Shown: positions 37,409 through 46,631 of the stretch, piece by piece | Numbering within the stretch: the stretch's first letter is position 1 | Layout: each line of letters opens with the position of its first letter | Assembly: GCF_011050055.1 (NCBI RefSeq) | Contig: NZ_DRGM01000208.1 | Location: 1-50,327, forward strand | DNA length: 50,327 nt | DNA from: Pseudoalteromonas prydzensis | GTDB lineage: Bacteria; Pseudomonadota; Gammaproteobacteria; Enterobacterales; Alteromonadaceae | Reading direction: 5' to 3' | Program-made: the position numbers and the translations under genes | The notes under the pieces: generated by a model | Told to the model about the DNA's origin: nothing | Seen by the model: only the letters and a program-made list of their open reading frames with translations | Databases searched by the model: none

Positions 37409-38992
37409 ATGAACACAGCAATACTTAAACAGCTTTTATGGGCAGCACTATTTGCTACAACAATGGCCACTGCTCATGCAAACCCTTTAACACACGTTAC
37501 TGTCGCTCAAGGCAAACTTGCAGGCACAGCACAACAAAACCTCGCGGTTTTTAAAGGCGTGCCGTTTGCTAAACCACCGATTGGTGAGTTACGCTGGAAA
37601 GCCCCGCAATCGGCTGAAAAGTGGCAAGGTGTGCTTAAAGCACAAGCATATGCACCCGCCCCAATTCAAGCTGGTGACCCAGTATCTGGGATCAGCGAAG
37701 ATAGTTTATATTTGAATATTTGGACACCCGCACAATCCGATAATGAAAAGCTCCCTGTACTCGTTTGGATATATGGGGGTGGTTTTAGTTTTGGCAGTTC
37801 ATCAGACCCCATTTTTGATGGTAGCGAACTGGCGAATAAAGGCGTGATAGTAGTGTCTATCGCCTATCGCGTTGGCCAACTCGGATTTTTAGCGCACCCA
37901 GAGCTTAACAAAGAAAATCCAGCTGGCGTATCGGGTAATTATGGTTTGCTCGACCAACTAGCGGCTTTAAAGTGGCTGAAACAAAATATTGCTGAGTTTG
38001 GTGGTGATGCTAATAATATCACCATTGCGGGTGAATCCGCTGGCGGCATTTCGGTTAGTATGCTTGCAGCCTCTCCCCTAAGTAAGGGGCTAATTAACAA
38101 GGTTATTTCGCAAAGCGGTGGCTCATTTGGCCCTACACGGGTACAAAACTACCCAGGTGAAAATATGTCAACCTTACAACAGGCGCAAACTGAGGGTGTC
38201 GATTATGTAAAACAGTTTGGCACAACCTCAATAGCAGAGCTGCGTAAAATGAGCGCAGAAACTTTTATCCCTAAAGGTTGGTCACTGCCTGGGGGTTGGC
38301 CGATTGTTGACGGCTACGTGATAAAAGGTGACCAATATAAGCTCTATCAACAAGGCAAATTTAATGACGTGCCTGCTTTAGTTGGCTATAACTCGGATGA
38401 AGGCGTCAGCTTTGTCTGGAACCCTGATGTAAATAACTTCGTAGAGGGCGTAAACAGCCGCTTTGGTCAATTTGCGCCGAGTCTGCTTGAAGCTTACCCG
38501 GTGGCAAAAAACAGCATCCCCCGCAGTGCCCGAAATCTAGTACGCGATGCGGCATTTGGTTGGCATACTTGGAGCTGGGCTAAGTTACAAACTGAACATG
38601 GCAAAGCCCCTGTTTATCTATATTACTTTGATCACCACCCTGAGCGTAAAACCGGTGCTAAAGACGAAGATCATGGCTCTGGCCACGGTCATGAAATTGC
38701 CTATATGTTTAACAATCTCAATAAATCAGATCCGAATGTAACGACAAACGACTTAACAATGTCAGATACAATGGCCACCTACTGGACTAACTTTGCTAAA
38801 TACGGCAACCCAAATGACGATACACTGCCCAATTGGCCTGCCTTTAATAACAACAAACCAAGCACTATGTATTTTCAACAGCAACCTAAAGTCGGCCCAG
38901 TGCCCGACAAACAAGCGCTAGAAACGCTTGATGAGTACTTTAAATGGCGCCGCACACCAGCCGGTGAAAAATGGGCTAACCAAGTTCGCTAG
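37409..38992 (+). CDS. Secreted type-B carboxylesterase
   Basis: About 527 residues with a signal peptide ending near ATAHA. Family signatures are FKGVPFAKPPIGELRWKAPQ, the oxyanion loop YGGGFSFGS, the nucleophile elbow GESAGG (Ser at about 210), a likely acid in NSDEGVSF, and a likely His in GHGHEIAYMF. I prefer the ATG at 37409, six bases after AAAAGGA; an ATG two codons earlier lies directly on that site. Type-B esterases hydrolyse a broad range of esters, including feruloyl and acetyl groups on plant polysaccharides. Operon position with another esterase in an arabinan locus favours that role. Confidence 0.85.
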   Translation: MNTAILKQLLWAALFATTMATAHANPLTHVTVAQGKLAGTAQQNLAVFKGVPFAKPPIGELRWKAPQSAEKWQGVLKAQAYAPAPIQAGDPVSGISEDSLYLNIWTPAQSDNEKLPVLVWIYGGGFSFGSSSDPIFDGSELANKGVIVVSIAYRVGQLGFLAHPELNKENPAGVSGNYGLLDQLAALKWLKQNIAEFGGDANNITIAGESAGGISVSMLAASPLSKGLINKVISQSGGSFGPTRVQNYPGENMSTLQQAQTEGVDYVKQFGTTSIAELRKMSAETFIPKGWSLPGGWPIVDGYVIKGDQYKLYQQGKFNDVPALVGYNSDEGVSFVWNPDVNNFVEGVNSRFGQFAPSLLEAYPVAKNSIPRSARNLVRDAAFGWHTWSWAKLQTEHGKAPVYLYYFDHHPERKTGAKDEDHGSGHGHEIAYMFNNLNKSDPNVTTNDLTMSDTMATYWTNFAKYGNPNDDTLPNWPAFNNNKPSTMYFQQQPKVGPVPDKQALETLDEYFKWRRTPAGEKWANQVR

Positions 38993-39005
38993 TCTGCAGC
39001 TATCC

Positions 39006-39040
39006 AAATAAAAGCCAAATTAATATTTGGCTTTTATTTA
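39006..39040 (+). terminator. Palindromic terminator after the carboxylesterase
   Basis: AAATAAAAGCCAAAT (39006-39020) and ATTTGGCTTTTATTT (39025-39039) form a long perfect stem around a short TAAT loop. A T-rich tail is present in both directions. Confidence 0.85.
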
Positions 39041-39106
39041 CATGTCTCCCCTTTAGTAACGCCTTATTCAGCCGATAAGTATGCTTAAATCACGTTATAA
39101 AGAGCC

Positions 39107-39526
39107 ATGATGCAGATACATAAACCACTGGGACAGCCAATTGCGTCACCATCAGAGTCTACGGTAAAAAGTAACGATACTACTGGCTACCGCTTGTCAG
39201 AAAAAGAGCTGGATAAACTCTCAGGTAGAGAAGCTAAACAAGAAGCTGAAAAAGCAGCGAGCTCTGACATGCCTGAGCATATTGCAAAAATGATTGAACA
39301 GCTGGAAAAACTAAAACAGCAGCTTGAACTACAAAAAGAGCAACTACTTAAGTTGCAAGCGCTAGATAACCAGCAAGATGAAGCTGTTAAAGCACAAGTT
39401 AAAGCGCAAGCTAACATAGTGGCATCAATACAAACTCAAATGGTTTCGTTAGTGCAAACAATTAGTGACGCCATGAAAGAAGCCGGTGTGACCGACCCCG
39501 GCACACTTATCAGTGCCATGGTGTGA
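39107..39526 (+). CDS. Small coiled-coil protein, unknown function
   Basis: 139 residues with no signal peptide. Residues about 55-105 form a strong coiled coil (QLEKLKQQLELQKEQLLKLQ). The N-terminus is disordered and Ser/Thr-rich, and the C-terminus helical (IQTQMVSLVQTISDAMKEAG). It ends 116 bases before a chemoreceptor gene on the same strand. I do not recognise a family with certainty; short FlxA-like or motility-associated coiled-coil proteins look similar, but that is only a resemblance. Confidence 0.65.
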   Translation: MMQIHKPLGQPIASPSESTVKSNDTTGYRLSEKELDKLSGREAKQEAEKAASSDMPEHIAKMIEQLEKLKQQLELQKEQLLKLQALDNQQDEAVKAQVKAQANIVASIQTQMVSLVQTISDAMKEAGVTDPGTLISAMV

Positions 39527-39642
39527 TCAGCTGAAAACGCGATTAGTTATTACTATTGTAGTACTGCTCATATTCTATTATTAGCAATAGTGTTTTTTTA
39601 ACTATACTCAAATAAGCGCAATATCAACAATTAGGCATAATT

Positions 39643-41646
39643 ATGAGTTATAGAAACTGGCCTATCGCCAAACAGATTGGCGCACTCGCATTTTTGCTAT
39701 CGCTTTGCGTTTTTAGCATTGTTGGTGTGTCTTCCTATATGGTCGCCAAAGCTATTTTTACCGATAAAAGTGAATTCGCCATTGAATCTGAAACCCATCA
39801 AATTGCCAACTTACTCGAGTTGCAATATAGCAGTTTACTTGCGATAGCATCAAGAAACGCCGATGTTTTTCAAACCATGTACCCAGCTGACTTTCAACTC
39901 TCAAGTGAAAAAGTAACTGTGGTTAATCAGCAAGTGCCGGTGTTATTACATAATAACCAAGCCGTGAATAATGACATGTCAGTCGTTGATCAGTATGCGG
40001 CACTCACACGAGGCAATGCTACTGTGTTCGTCAGAGATGGAGATGACTTTTTCCGTATTGCGACCTCGCTAAAGAAAGCTGACGGTCAGCGCGCCGTGGG
40101 CACTTACTTAGGTAAAAAGCACCCCGGTTATCAAACCTTAATGGCTGGTGACACTTATCAAGGCTACGCACAACTGTTTGGTAATGAGTATATGACTGTT
40201 TATAAACCAGTTATGGATAGCGCAAACAAAGTTATTGGTATTCTTTATATTGGTTTTAATATTAACGATTCAATGAGCTCATTAAGAGAGACTGTTAAAG
40301 CGTTAGTCATTGAAGAGACAGGTCATCTATCGATTTTTAATAATGCCAATAACACGGTTATTGTTGCTAAAAACGCTGAACCGAATGCAGCAGTTTCAAG
40401 TAATTTACTCGAAGGCCTAACGCCAGAACAACTACAACAAAACACTCCCTTTTACTATAGCAATGCGACTGGCAAACTAATGTTCTCCTACAGCGAACCA
40501 ATTAAAGGCTGGAACTGGACCATACTCGCGAGAGTGAATGCGGATGAGTTGGATGATGAGAGTATTCAGCTAATGACGGTCAATGCCATAGCATCTGTTG
40601 TTGGTATTGCTATGATAACGGCATTACTGTCATGGGTACTCGTTAAAACCCTCACACCATTAAAGCAACTCACTAAAACGGTGGATAGACTGGGTAATGG
40701 CGACTTATCTGAGCAACTATCAAGCTCAAATGCACATAGTCACAATGAAGTTGATCAGATCACTGCTAGTGTCAGCGCCATGGCTGGTGAATTGCGCAAG
40801 CTTATTTTTGCTCTGCAATCATCCATAGTACAACTTGAATCCCAAGCAGTGAAAAGTCAAACCGAAGCGCAAACCAATGGTCAAGAAGCCCATGAAATGA
40901 TGGCGCAAACAGCGCAAATAGCCACTGCAATTGAGCAAATGTCGTGCTCAATTAAAGATGTTGCAAACAACGCTACTGAAGGCGCTGCACGCACCGAGCA
41001 AGTAGACAAAGATGCGCAATCGGGCCGTTCGCAGCTAAATCAAGTCATCGAAGATTTAATGCAGCTTAGTGAGCAGCTTAATAATAGCCATCAAGCTGTT
41101 GAGCAAGTAAATTTGGCGAGCAATGAGATCAGTAAAGTCACTGAGGTTATCAATGCTATCGCTGAGCAAACTAATTTATTAGCCCTCAATGCAGCGATTG
41201 AAGCGGCGCGTGCTGGTGAACAAGGACGCGGGTTTGCCGTGGTCGCCGATGAAGTAAGAACTTTAGCCCAGCGTACACAAAAATCTATTGTAGAAATTAG
41301 TAACACCATAGAGCAATTACAGAATCAAGTCGGTACGGCAACACGGCAAATGCAACAAAGTCAGCAGTTGGGTATTAAATCCGCAGATGAAGGTAAACAA
41401 ACCGGTGAACAACTTAACTTAATAACAGCAAGTATTGGTGACTTAACTCGCTCATCCAGTAATATTGCCGAAGCAACTGAGCAACAAAGTACCGTTGCTA
41501 ATGAGATCACCCAAAACTTACACTTGATCAGTCAACTGGCAAAAGACGCAGAGTCAAGAACCGAAGGCAGCATTTACTCTGCTGACGAATTGATTCAATT
41601 AGCAGATAAAATAAAGCAGCAAATCAGCTTTTTTAAAGTTAAGTAA
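39643..41646 (+). CDS. Methyl-accepting chemotaxis protein with Cache sensor
   Basis: 667 residues. TM1 (about 9-36), a periplasmic double-Cache-type sensor (about 38-305, Cache3/Cache2-like, with [17 protein letters not shown] and [10 protein letters not shown]), TM2 (about 310-334), HAMP (about 335-390) and the signalling domain. The hairpin tip reads [20 protein letters not shown] then [20 protein letters not shown], the canonical MCP core that contacts CheA and CheW. No NWETF-type CheR/CheB tether is present at the C-terminus. Its location suggests, but does not show, that it senses a sugar or organic acid made by this locus. No locus operator box was seen upstream. Confidence 0.93.
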   Translation: MSYRNWPIAKQIGALAFLLSLCVFSIVGVSSYMVAKAIFTDKSEFAIESETHQIANLLELQYSSLLAIASRNADVFQTMYPADFQLSSEKVTVVNQQVPVLLHNNQAVNNDMSVVDQYAALTRGNATVFVRDGDDFFRIATSLKKADGQRAVGTYLGKKHPGYQTLMAGDTYQGYAQLFGNEYMTVYKPVMDSANKVIGILYIGFNINDSMSSLRETVKALVIEETGHLSIFNNANNTVIVAKNAEPNAAVSSNLLEGLTPEQLQQNTPFYYSNATGKLMFSYSEPIKGWNWTILARVNADELDDESIQLMTVNAIASVVGIAMITALLSWVLVKTLTPLKQLTKTVDRLGNGDLSEQLSSSNAHSHNEVDQITASVSAMAGELRKLIFALQSSIVQLESQAVKSQTEAQTNGQEAHEMMAQTAQIATAIEQMSCSIKDVANNATEGAARTEQVDKDAQSGRSQLNQVIEDLMQLSEQLNNSHQAVEQVNLASNEISKVTEVINAIAEQTNLLALNAAIEAARAGEQGRGFAVVADEVRTLAQRTQKSIVEISNTIEQLQNQVGTATRQMQQSQQLGIKSADEGKQTGEQLNLITASIGDLTRSSSNIAEATEQQSTVANEITQNLHLISQLAKDAESRTEGSIYSADELIQLADKIKQQISFFKVK

Positions 41647-41785
41647 ACGCGTAAATGGCGATTAGTCACCTAAGTTCATCACGAGTAGCCCTATACCACT
41701 TAGCAGCAATGCGAGGTGTGTTTTGTTGTTTGATCCGCGATGGAAACACCATTACTCTGCAAAGGTTCCTAAAAACCTGACTCCA

Positions 41786-41822
41786 TAACCCACAGCGAAT
41801 TAAATAATTTACTGTGGGTTAT
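41786..41822. repeat. 37-base palindrome between convergent genes
   Basis: ATAACCCACAG (41786-41796) and CTGTGGGTTAT (41812-41822) pair perfectly around an AT-rich centre that is itself largely symmetric. It sits between the convergent chemoreceptor and antiporter genes. No U run follows, so it could be a bidirectional transcription end or a REP-like element. Confidence 0.55.
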
Positions 41823-41856
41823 ATGGCCCAAGCTAGGCCAGATAATTTAGCCCGCA

Positions 41857-42828
41857 TTAGCTGATTACCGACATCACTAACCAAATAGTGTAACCAATAT
41901 AAGCGAGTAATAGCGCTGCGCCTTCAACTCGGTTGATCCGTCCCTGCCGACGAAAACCATATGCCATAATTAATAAAGCAACCATCATTGCCATCATTAC
42001 TAACCAATCACGAGACAGCACCTCGGGGGCAACTGACGTAATAGGCGAGATCAGGCCGGCAATACCCACAACAGCTAAAATATTAAACATATTTGAGCCA
42101 ACTACATTACCAATTGCAATGTCATGCTCTCCTTTTCGCACCGCTATTATTGATGCCGCCAGTTCCGGTAATGAAGTACCCAAAGCAACAATAGTCAAAC
42201 CAATAACTAAGTCACTCACGCCCAAACTTTGAGCTATATTTACTGAGCCCCACACCAATATTCGCGAACTAATAACCAATATAATAAGCCCAAATATAAG
42301 CCAGAAAATGGCTTTTCCTAACGTCATTTCGTGACTGTGTAATGCTTGCTCAGTATCAGTTTCTAATGAGTCACCTTTATTGCTCATTGCCGAATAAATA
42401 CTCCAAGCAATTAAAATTAAAAAGCCTATCAGTAAGAGCACTGCATCAAAGCGTTCCAAAGCGCCATTCCACAGTAAAGCTCCAAAAAAAAGCCCGATAA
42501 TCAACAACAAAGGGAGTTCTTTACGGACAATTTTAGAGTGCACAACAATAGGCGCAATTAGTGCTGTAACACCAAGGATCAGCCCTGTATTAACGATATT
42601 TGAACCCAGCGCATTGCCTAGTGCTAAATCAGGATTACCATCAACTGCCGCCATTGCCGACACCACCATTTCAGGTGCTGATGTACCAAACCCGACAATT
42701 ACCATACCAATAAGCAGCGAAGGCATACCAGCATACTTAGCCGTAGCCGCCGCGCCATCAACAAATCTATCGGCGCTCCAGACTAACAATATAAAACCAC
42801 CTAAAATAGCCAAGCTGGCGAGGATCAT
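41857..42828 (-). CDS. CaCA-family calcium/sodium antiporter (YrbG-like)
   Basis: 323 residues with about ten membrane helices in two homologous halves. Each half has the exchanger alpha-repeat: GFGTSAPEMVVSAMAA and LGNALGSNIVNTGLI in the first, ALGTSLPELAASIIA and IGNVVGSNMFNILAVVG in the second. These match bacterial K+-independent Na+/Ca2+ exchangers. It has no evident tie to arabinose metabolism and is probably a housekeeping insert in the locus. It has its own promoter region upstream. Confidence 0.93.
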   Translation of the reverse strand: MILASLAILGGFILLVWSADRFVDGAAATAKYAGMPSLLIGMVIVGFGTSAPEMVVSAMAAVDGNPDLALGNALGSNIVNTGLILGVTALIAPIVVHSKIVRKELPLLLIIGLFFGALLWNGALERFDAVLLLIGFLILIAWSIYSAMSNKGDSLETDTEQALHSHEMTLGKAIFWLIFGLIILVISSRILVWGSVNIAQSLGVSDLVIGLTIVALGTSLPELAASIIAVRKGEHDIAIGNVVGSNMFNILAVVGIAGLISPITSVAPEVLSRDWLVMMAMMVALLIMAYGFRRQGRINRVEGAALLLAYIGYTIWLVMSVIS

Positions 42829-43234
42829 GATGATTCCTTAAGTAAAAAATAAATAATACTGGTTAGCTAGCACCAGCAATAAATCGCATTAAGCGACATA
42901 GTAAACAAGCATAACCGTTTTAACACTAAACCTTTATACGAGTTAATATTAACCAGTGATTATAATATCGCAAAGAGATTTGTGCTGATGCTAATGCGAT
43001 AATTGGTGTGAAATAAGTAAACCTGAAAAATCTAGCCTCTGGACCACGCGAACAAACAGCAAACGCTGTCAGTAAATACAATGCAGATACAATTTAAGGG
43101 GCTTTTTTCTCTACTTATTCCTTGTCTGTCTGGTTGTCAAAGTTTATAGCATAAACAAAAAAGCCACTACCTAAGTTAAGTAGTGGCTTGGTGAGAGTCG
43201 AACATGTTTCTTGACTAGTTAACCTAAGCTCAGG
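42829..43234. other. Intergenic region upstream of the antiporter
   Basis: 406 bases without a convincing gene. It holds the antiporter promoter region on the left and the terminator of the GH43-ricin gene on the right. ATACAAT occurs twice near 43076-43094; the copies are 11 bases apart and not part of a full locus box. Confidence 0.5.
43155..43190 (-). terminator. Terminator of the GH43-ricin gene
   Basis: AAGCCACTAC (43161-43170) pairs with GTAGTGGCTT (43180-43189). On the minus strand a T run follows. It lies about 45 bases after the stop. Confidence 0.88.
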
Positions 43235-45205
43235 TTAGTTAGGCTCACGGAGGTGGAAAATTTGGCACTTGTTACCTAAATCAGGTTGTTGCGCAAAATT
43301 AGTTTTATCTGCAAGGCCACAATCACTTAAGCCCAGAGCTTGCTTTGTATAGCGATTGATCAACATCACGCCGCCACCTGCAACAGGAGCAATGCGCCAT
43401 TGTGCTGTTTTAGTTTCGCACGAAGCCATTTCAACATTAGCACCGGGTACTAAGGCATTGTTTGCCACCGCAGCGCAGTAATCGCTATCAAGGTCTTGTT
43501 TTAAAGCAACGTAACCTGTGTCTGTTGGTGCAAAGAACCATTGCTGGGCGTCGCTGTGAGTAAACGCTTGTTGCTCAACATTAGTGCCCGCTTTAACAGC
43601 CCCTGCTACACTCAACGCTTTACCACTTTGTTGGCTCATTACCGCGACACTGCCTACAGGCTGTAATTGCCAATCACCACATGCAGTATCTTTACCTTGT
43701 TGTAAAACCGCTTGATTTTGTGCAGCTGAACACCCTGCCACAGCTAATGGTTTTTCAGTGTAGCGGTTAGTGATAGTGACATTACCATCGGTACTTGGCG
43801 CTACTTGCCATTGCTGGCAGTAGTTATTACGCCATGCTGCAGATTTCGTTTTCGCATTATCTGCATCACTACAATTAGCCAACTCTAAAAACTTACTATC
43901 TTCACGGTTTGCTAAACGGACAAAGCCATCTGTAGTGGCATCAATAACCCATTGACCATTGGTTGCAGCACATTGACGTTGCACGGCACGCGCATCTTGA
44001 GGGTCAGCGGCAATGTCTAAACATAAACCGCTAGTTGCATTTACTAGGTTATAACGCTGACCTTGTACACGGGTAACCAGTGGTCCGTATTCGCCTGACG
44101 GCGGAGCCACTTCAACACCTGGTGTTACAGGTTTTGCAAAGTTTGGCGTGCCATCATCATGCCAAGTAAATTTTTGCGCACGTAAAGAACGTGTGGCACT
44201 ACAACCATGCTCTACTGAGTCATTACCGTGATAGACCAGCCAGTCTTCGCTGCCATCGGGAGATGTGAAAAAGCCATTGTGACCTGGGCCAAATACTTCA
44301 GCTGTGCGTTCAAACACAGGTTGATCAAATTTCTTCCAGCTGTTTGCATCAAGCGGATCATCACCCACGAGCTCTAACATCCCTAACTTATAATCTGGCG
44401 TGTTACAAAAGCTTGCTGAGTAAGTCATAAAAGTACGCCCGTTATGCTGTAGAATTTCAGCACCTTCGGTTACCTTACGTCCGCTGATCTCCCAATCAAG
44501 TTCAGGACGTGTGATCACGGTATGTGGCGTGCCTTTTTTCAGCGTCCATGGGTTTTCCATTTCAGCAATAATGTTTAACTGTTGGTCACCCTGCCACTGT
44601 GAGTAAATCACATAGAGTTTATCTTTATAACTTAAATAGTTACCATCGATATTCCATACATCAGGCATGAGTGCGCCTTTGTATTCATACGGGCCCATTG
44701 GGTCGTCACCCGCACTTTCTAATACATTAAGGTGCTGATTATCTAAGGTGCCATCAGTCCCAGCGGTGTACATCATGTACCAACGGTAGCCATCAGGGCC
44801 TTTAACACGGTGAAATTCAAACGCCCAAAAGTTACAACAACGCGCAGGATCAGTCGCTGACCAAACATTAACCGGCGTTGCATCAGCAAGACCAGCTAAC
44901 GTCGGTGATTTACGCATCACCAATTCAGATGTCCATGTTGTAGTAGTCAGGTAATAGTTACCATCCCAGTACTCAAGCCATGGATCGGCACCATTAGGAA
45001 ATAATGGATTAGTGAATACACCATCATCTTGCGTGGGTGCTTTTGCGCTCGTAATTGGCGCCTTATCTGCTGTTTTTTGTGTGTCTGCGCTAGTTGTAGA
45101 TTCACAACCACTAAGCGAGCTTAAAGACAAAGCGAATAAGCCTAGCAGGCCTGTTGCTTTAGCGGTACGCTTTAGCTTAGTGCGCAACTGATGTTGTACA
45201 TTCAT
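43235..45205 (-). CDS. GH43 arabinofuranosidase lipoprotein with C-terminal ricin-type lectin domains
   Basis: About 656 residues. The signal has a lipobox (SLSSLSGC, Cys34). The GH43 domain (about 60-370) shows D74 (NGADPWLEY), D187 (WNIDGNYLS) and E247 (KVTEGAEIL), the pattern of the smaller secreted GH43 at 18.2 kb and of GH43_26-type exo-arabinofuranosidases. The last 270 residues hold six beta-trefoil repeats, seen as GQWVID, QQWQVA, GDWQLQ, QQWFFA, AQWRIA and a degenerate QIFHLR, so two ricin B/CBM13 domains. I chose the ATG at 45203-45205; an in-frame GTG four codons earlier overlaps the AAGGG site. It lies 142 bases after galM with a hairpin between. Confidence 0.87.
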   Translation of the reverse strand: MNVQHQLRTKLKRTAKATGLLGLFALSLSSLSGCESTTSADTQKTADKAPITSAKAPTQDDGVFTNPLFPNGADPWLEYWDGNYYLTTTTWTSELVMRKSPTLAGLADATPVNVWSATDPARCCNFWAFEFHRVKGPDGYRWYMMYTAGTDGTLDNQHLNVLESAGDDPMGPYEYKGALMPDVWNIDGNYLSYKDKLYVIYSQWQGDQQLNIIAEMENPWTLKKGTPHTVITRPELDWEISGRKVTEGAEILQHNGRTFMTYSASFCNTPDYKLGMLELVGDDPLDANSWKKFDQPVFERTAEVFGPGHNGFFTSPDGSEDWLVYHGNDSVEHGCSATRSLRAQKFTWHDDGTPNFAKPVTPGVEVAPPSGEYGPLVTRVQGQRYNLVNATSGLCLDIAADPQDARAVQRQCAATNGQWVIDATTDGFVRLANREDSKFLELANCSDADNAKTKSAAWRNNYCQQWQVAPSTDGNVTITNRYTEKPLAVAGCSAAQNQAVLQQGKDTACGDWQLQPVGSVAVMSQQSGKALSVAGAVKAGTNVEQQAFTHSDAQQWFFAPTDTGYVALKQDLDSDYCAAVANNALVPGANVEMASCETKTAQWRIAPVAGGGVMLINRYTKQALGLSDCGLADKTNFAQQPDLGNKCQIFHLREPN

Positions 45206-45306
45206 TGTTGGTATCACCCTTAATTTTTATTATCCACTCATATTGAGCGGCGGTTTGAATTGAAAGCTTTGCTTTATTTTTAGATTGCTGCTGTCCGGAT
45301 GCAGTT

Positions 45307-45328
45307 AGGGCAGTATAAAAACTGCCCC
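45307..45328 (-). terminator. GC-rich hairpin between galM and the GH43-ricin gene
   Basis: GGGCAGT (45308-45314) pairs with ACTGCCC (45321-45327) around ATAAAA. No U run follows on the minus strand, so it is more likely an mRNA-processing or attenuation hairpin than a full terminator. Confidence 0.4.
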
Positions 45329-45347
45329 ACACGCGTATTGAGCGTGG

Positions 45348-46559
45348 TTATTTAGTACCAAACTCATACACGATACGTGTTGAGTAAACATCACCTGGCA
45401 ACAGTGTTGTGGTTGGGAATGTTGGCTGATTCGGTGCATCAGGAAAGTGCTGTGGCTCTAGGCAAAAACCACTGCGAAAATTATGGACTAAACCAGAAGC
45501 TTGCTTGCTGCTACCATCTAAAAAGTTACCTGAATAAAACTGTACTGCTGGCTCTTCGGTATACACAGTCAAAGTGCGGCCCGAACTTGGCTCATACACG
45601 TTAGCGGCTTCAATCAAATCATGATTAGGTTTGTTTTTAAGTACAAAGTTATGATCGTAACCTTTGCCAAGCTGCAACTGTTCATCATCGATATTAATGT
45701 CTTTGCCAATTGCTTTTGGATTTCTAAAATCAAACGGCGTACCCGCCACTTGCATCAACTCACCCGTTGGGATCAAACCGCCATCAACAGGGGTAATTGC
45801 ATTTGAGTTAATTTGCATTTGGTGATCAAGAATATCGCCCTTACCGGCTAAGTTGAAATAGCTATGCTGGGTCATATTGATGATGGTTGGTTTATTGGTT
45901 TTTGCCACAAATTGCATATCTAGGGTATTTTTATTGGTCAGCGTATAAGTAACTTGTGTTGTAAGCTCGCCAGGGTAACCTTGGTCGCCATCGGGGCTTA
46001 TTAGGCTAAGTGTGACACCGGCACTGTTTTCTGTACTAAATGGCACCATGGTCCAGACTTTTTTATCAAAGCCTTGTACACCACCGTGTAAATGGTTATC
46101 ACCGTCATTGGTTGCTAGCTGGTAGTCAGTACCGTTTAGGCTAAATTTACCATTGGCAATCCGGTTACCAAAGCGGCCAATGATCGCGCCAAAGTAAGTG
46201 GTTGCATTGGTATAATCTTCTAAGTTATCCAAACCTAATACAATGTTACCCATGTTGCCATTGCTGTCTGGCGTTTCGATACGGGTAATAATGCCGCCAT
46301 AATTGATCACATCAACACTCACGCCATTGCTATTGGTGAGCGTCACTTGGTTGATCGGAGTTTGGTCTGCCAGCTTGCCATAAGCGTGCAGTAATGCAGA
46401 AGGTGAATTGGTCATATTGTCTCCTTGGTGAGCACACGCGGGGGTTAAGGCAATCCCAAAGGACACTGCCACTGCAAAGATACCGCGAGAGAATTTTTTA
46501 ATCGATACTGACGACTGATGAACCGCTGTTAGGCGCTGAGTTACACATTGCAATGACAT
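45348..46559 (-). CDS. galM: Aldose 1-epimerase (mutarotase), with an exported and a possible cytosolic start
   Basis: 403 residues from the ATG at 46559. Mutarotases interconvert the alpha and beta forms of sugars such as arabinose or galactose. Family motifs: NYGGIITRIETPD, FGAIIGRFGNRIANGKF, NHLHGGVQGFDKKVW, NMTQHSYFNLAG, GKGYDHNFVL and AVQFYSGNFLDG (His, His, Glu active site). Residues 1-43 form a long signal peptide (hydrophobic FAVAVSFGIALTPACA, cleavage near ACA-HQ). The first ATG has AAAGG 8 bases upstream. An internal ATG at codon 49 (46413-46415) has a perfect AAGGAG 5 bases upstream and would give a complete cytosolic enzyme. The gene is preceded by an exact locus operator box. Confidence 0.92.
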   Translation of the reverse strand: MSLQCVTQRLTAVHQSSVSIKKFSRGIFAVAVSFGIALTPACAHQGDNMTNSPSALLHAYGKLADQTPINQVTLTNSNGVSVDVINYGGIITRIETPDSNGNMGNIVLGLDNLEDYTNATTYFGAIIGRFGNRIANGKFSLNGTDYQLATNDGDNHLHGGVQGFDKKVWTMVPFSTENSAGVTLSLISPDGDQGYPGELTTQVTYTLTNKNTLDMQFVAKTNKPTIINMTQHSYFNLAGKGDILDHQMQINSNAITPVDGGLIPTGELMQVAGTPFDFRNPKAIGKDINIDDEQLQLGKGYDHNFVLKNKPNHDLIEAANVYEPSSGRTLTVYTEEPAVQFYSGNFLDGSSKQASGLVHNFRSGFCLEPQHFPDAPNQPTFPTTTLLPGDVYSTRIVYEFGTK

Positions 46560-46577
46560 ACCAATAACCTTTTTATA

Positions 46578-46604
46578 ATTGTATTTATACTTTTATAATA
46601 CAAT
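46578..46604. promoter_or_regulatory. Double operator upstream of galM
   Basis: ATTGTATTTATAC (46578-46590) faces TATAATACAAT (46594-46604). The right half is an exact locus box and the left half is its mirror image with one inserted T. A TTGACC hexamer (minus strand, 46609-46614) adjoins it. This is the most symmetric copy in the window and fits a dimeric GntR regulator. Confidence 0.65.
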
Positions 46605-46631
46605 ATAGTGGTCAATTGCAAATTTATTCGC

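Noticed and set aside
43074..43096. Two ATACAAT copies resembling the operator core
   Set aside because: They lack the TATA/ATTGTAT flanks and are not near a carbohydrate-gene start. The nearest downstream gene is the cation antiporter. Probably chance in AT-rich DNA.
43185..43210. A GAGTCGAAC stretch resembling a tRNA T-arm
   Set aside because: No acceptor, D or anticodon stems can be built around it. It lies beside the terminator hairpin of the GH43-ricin gene.
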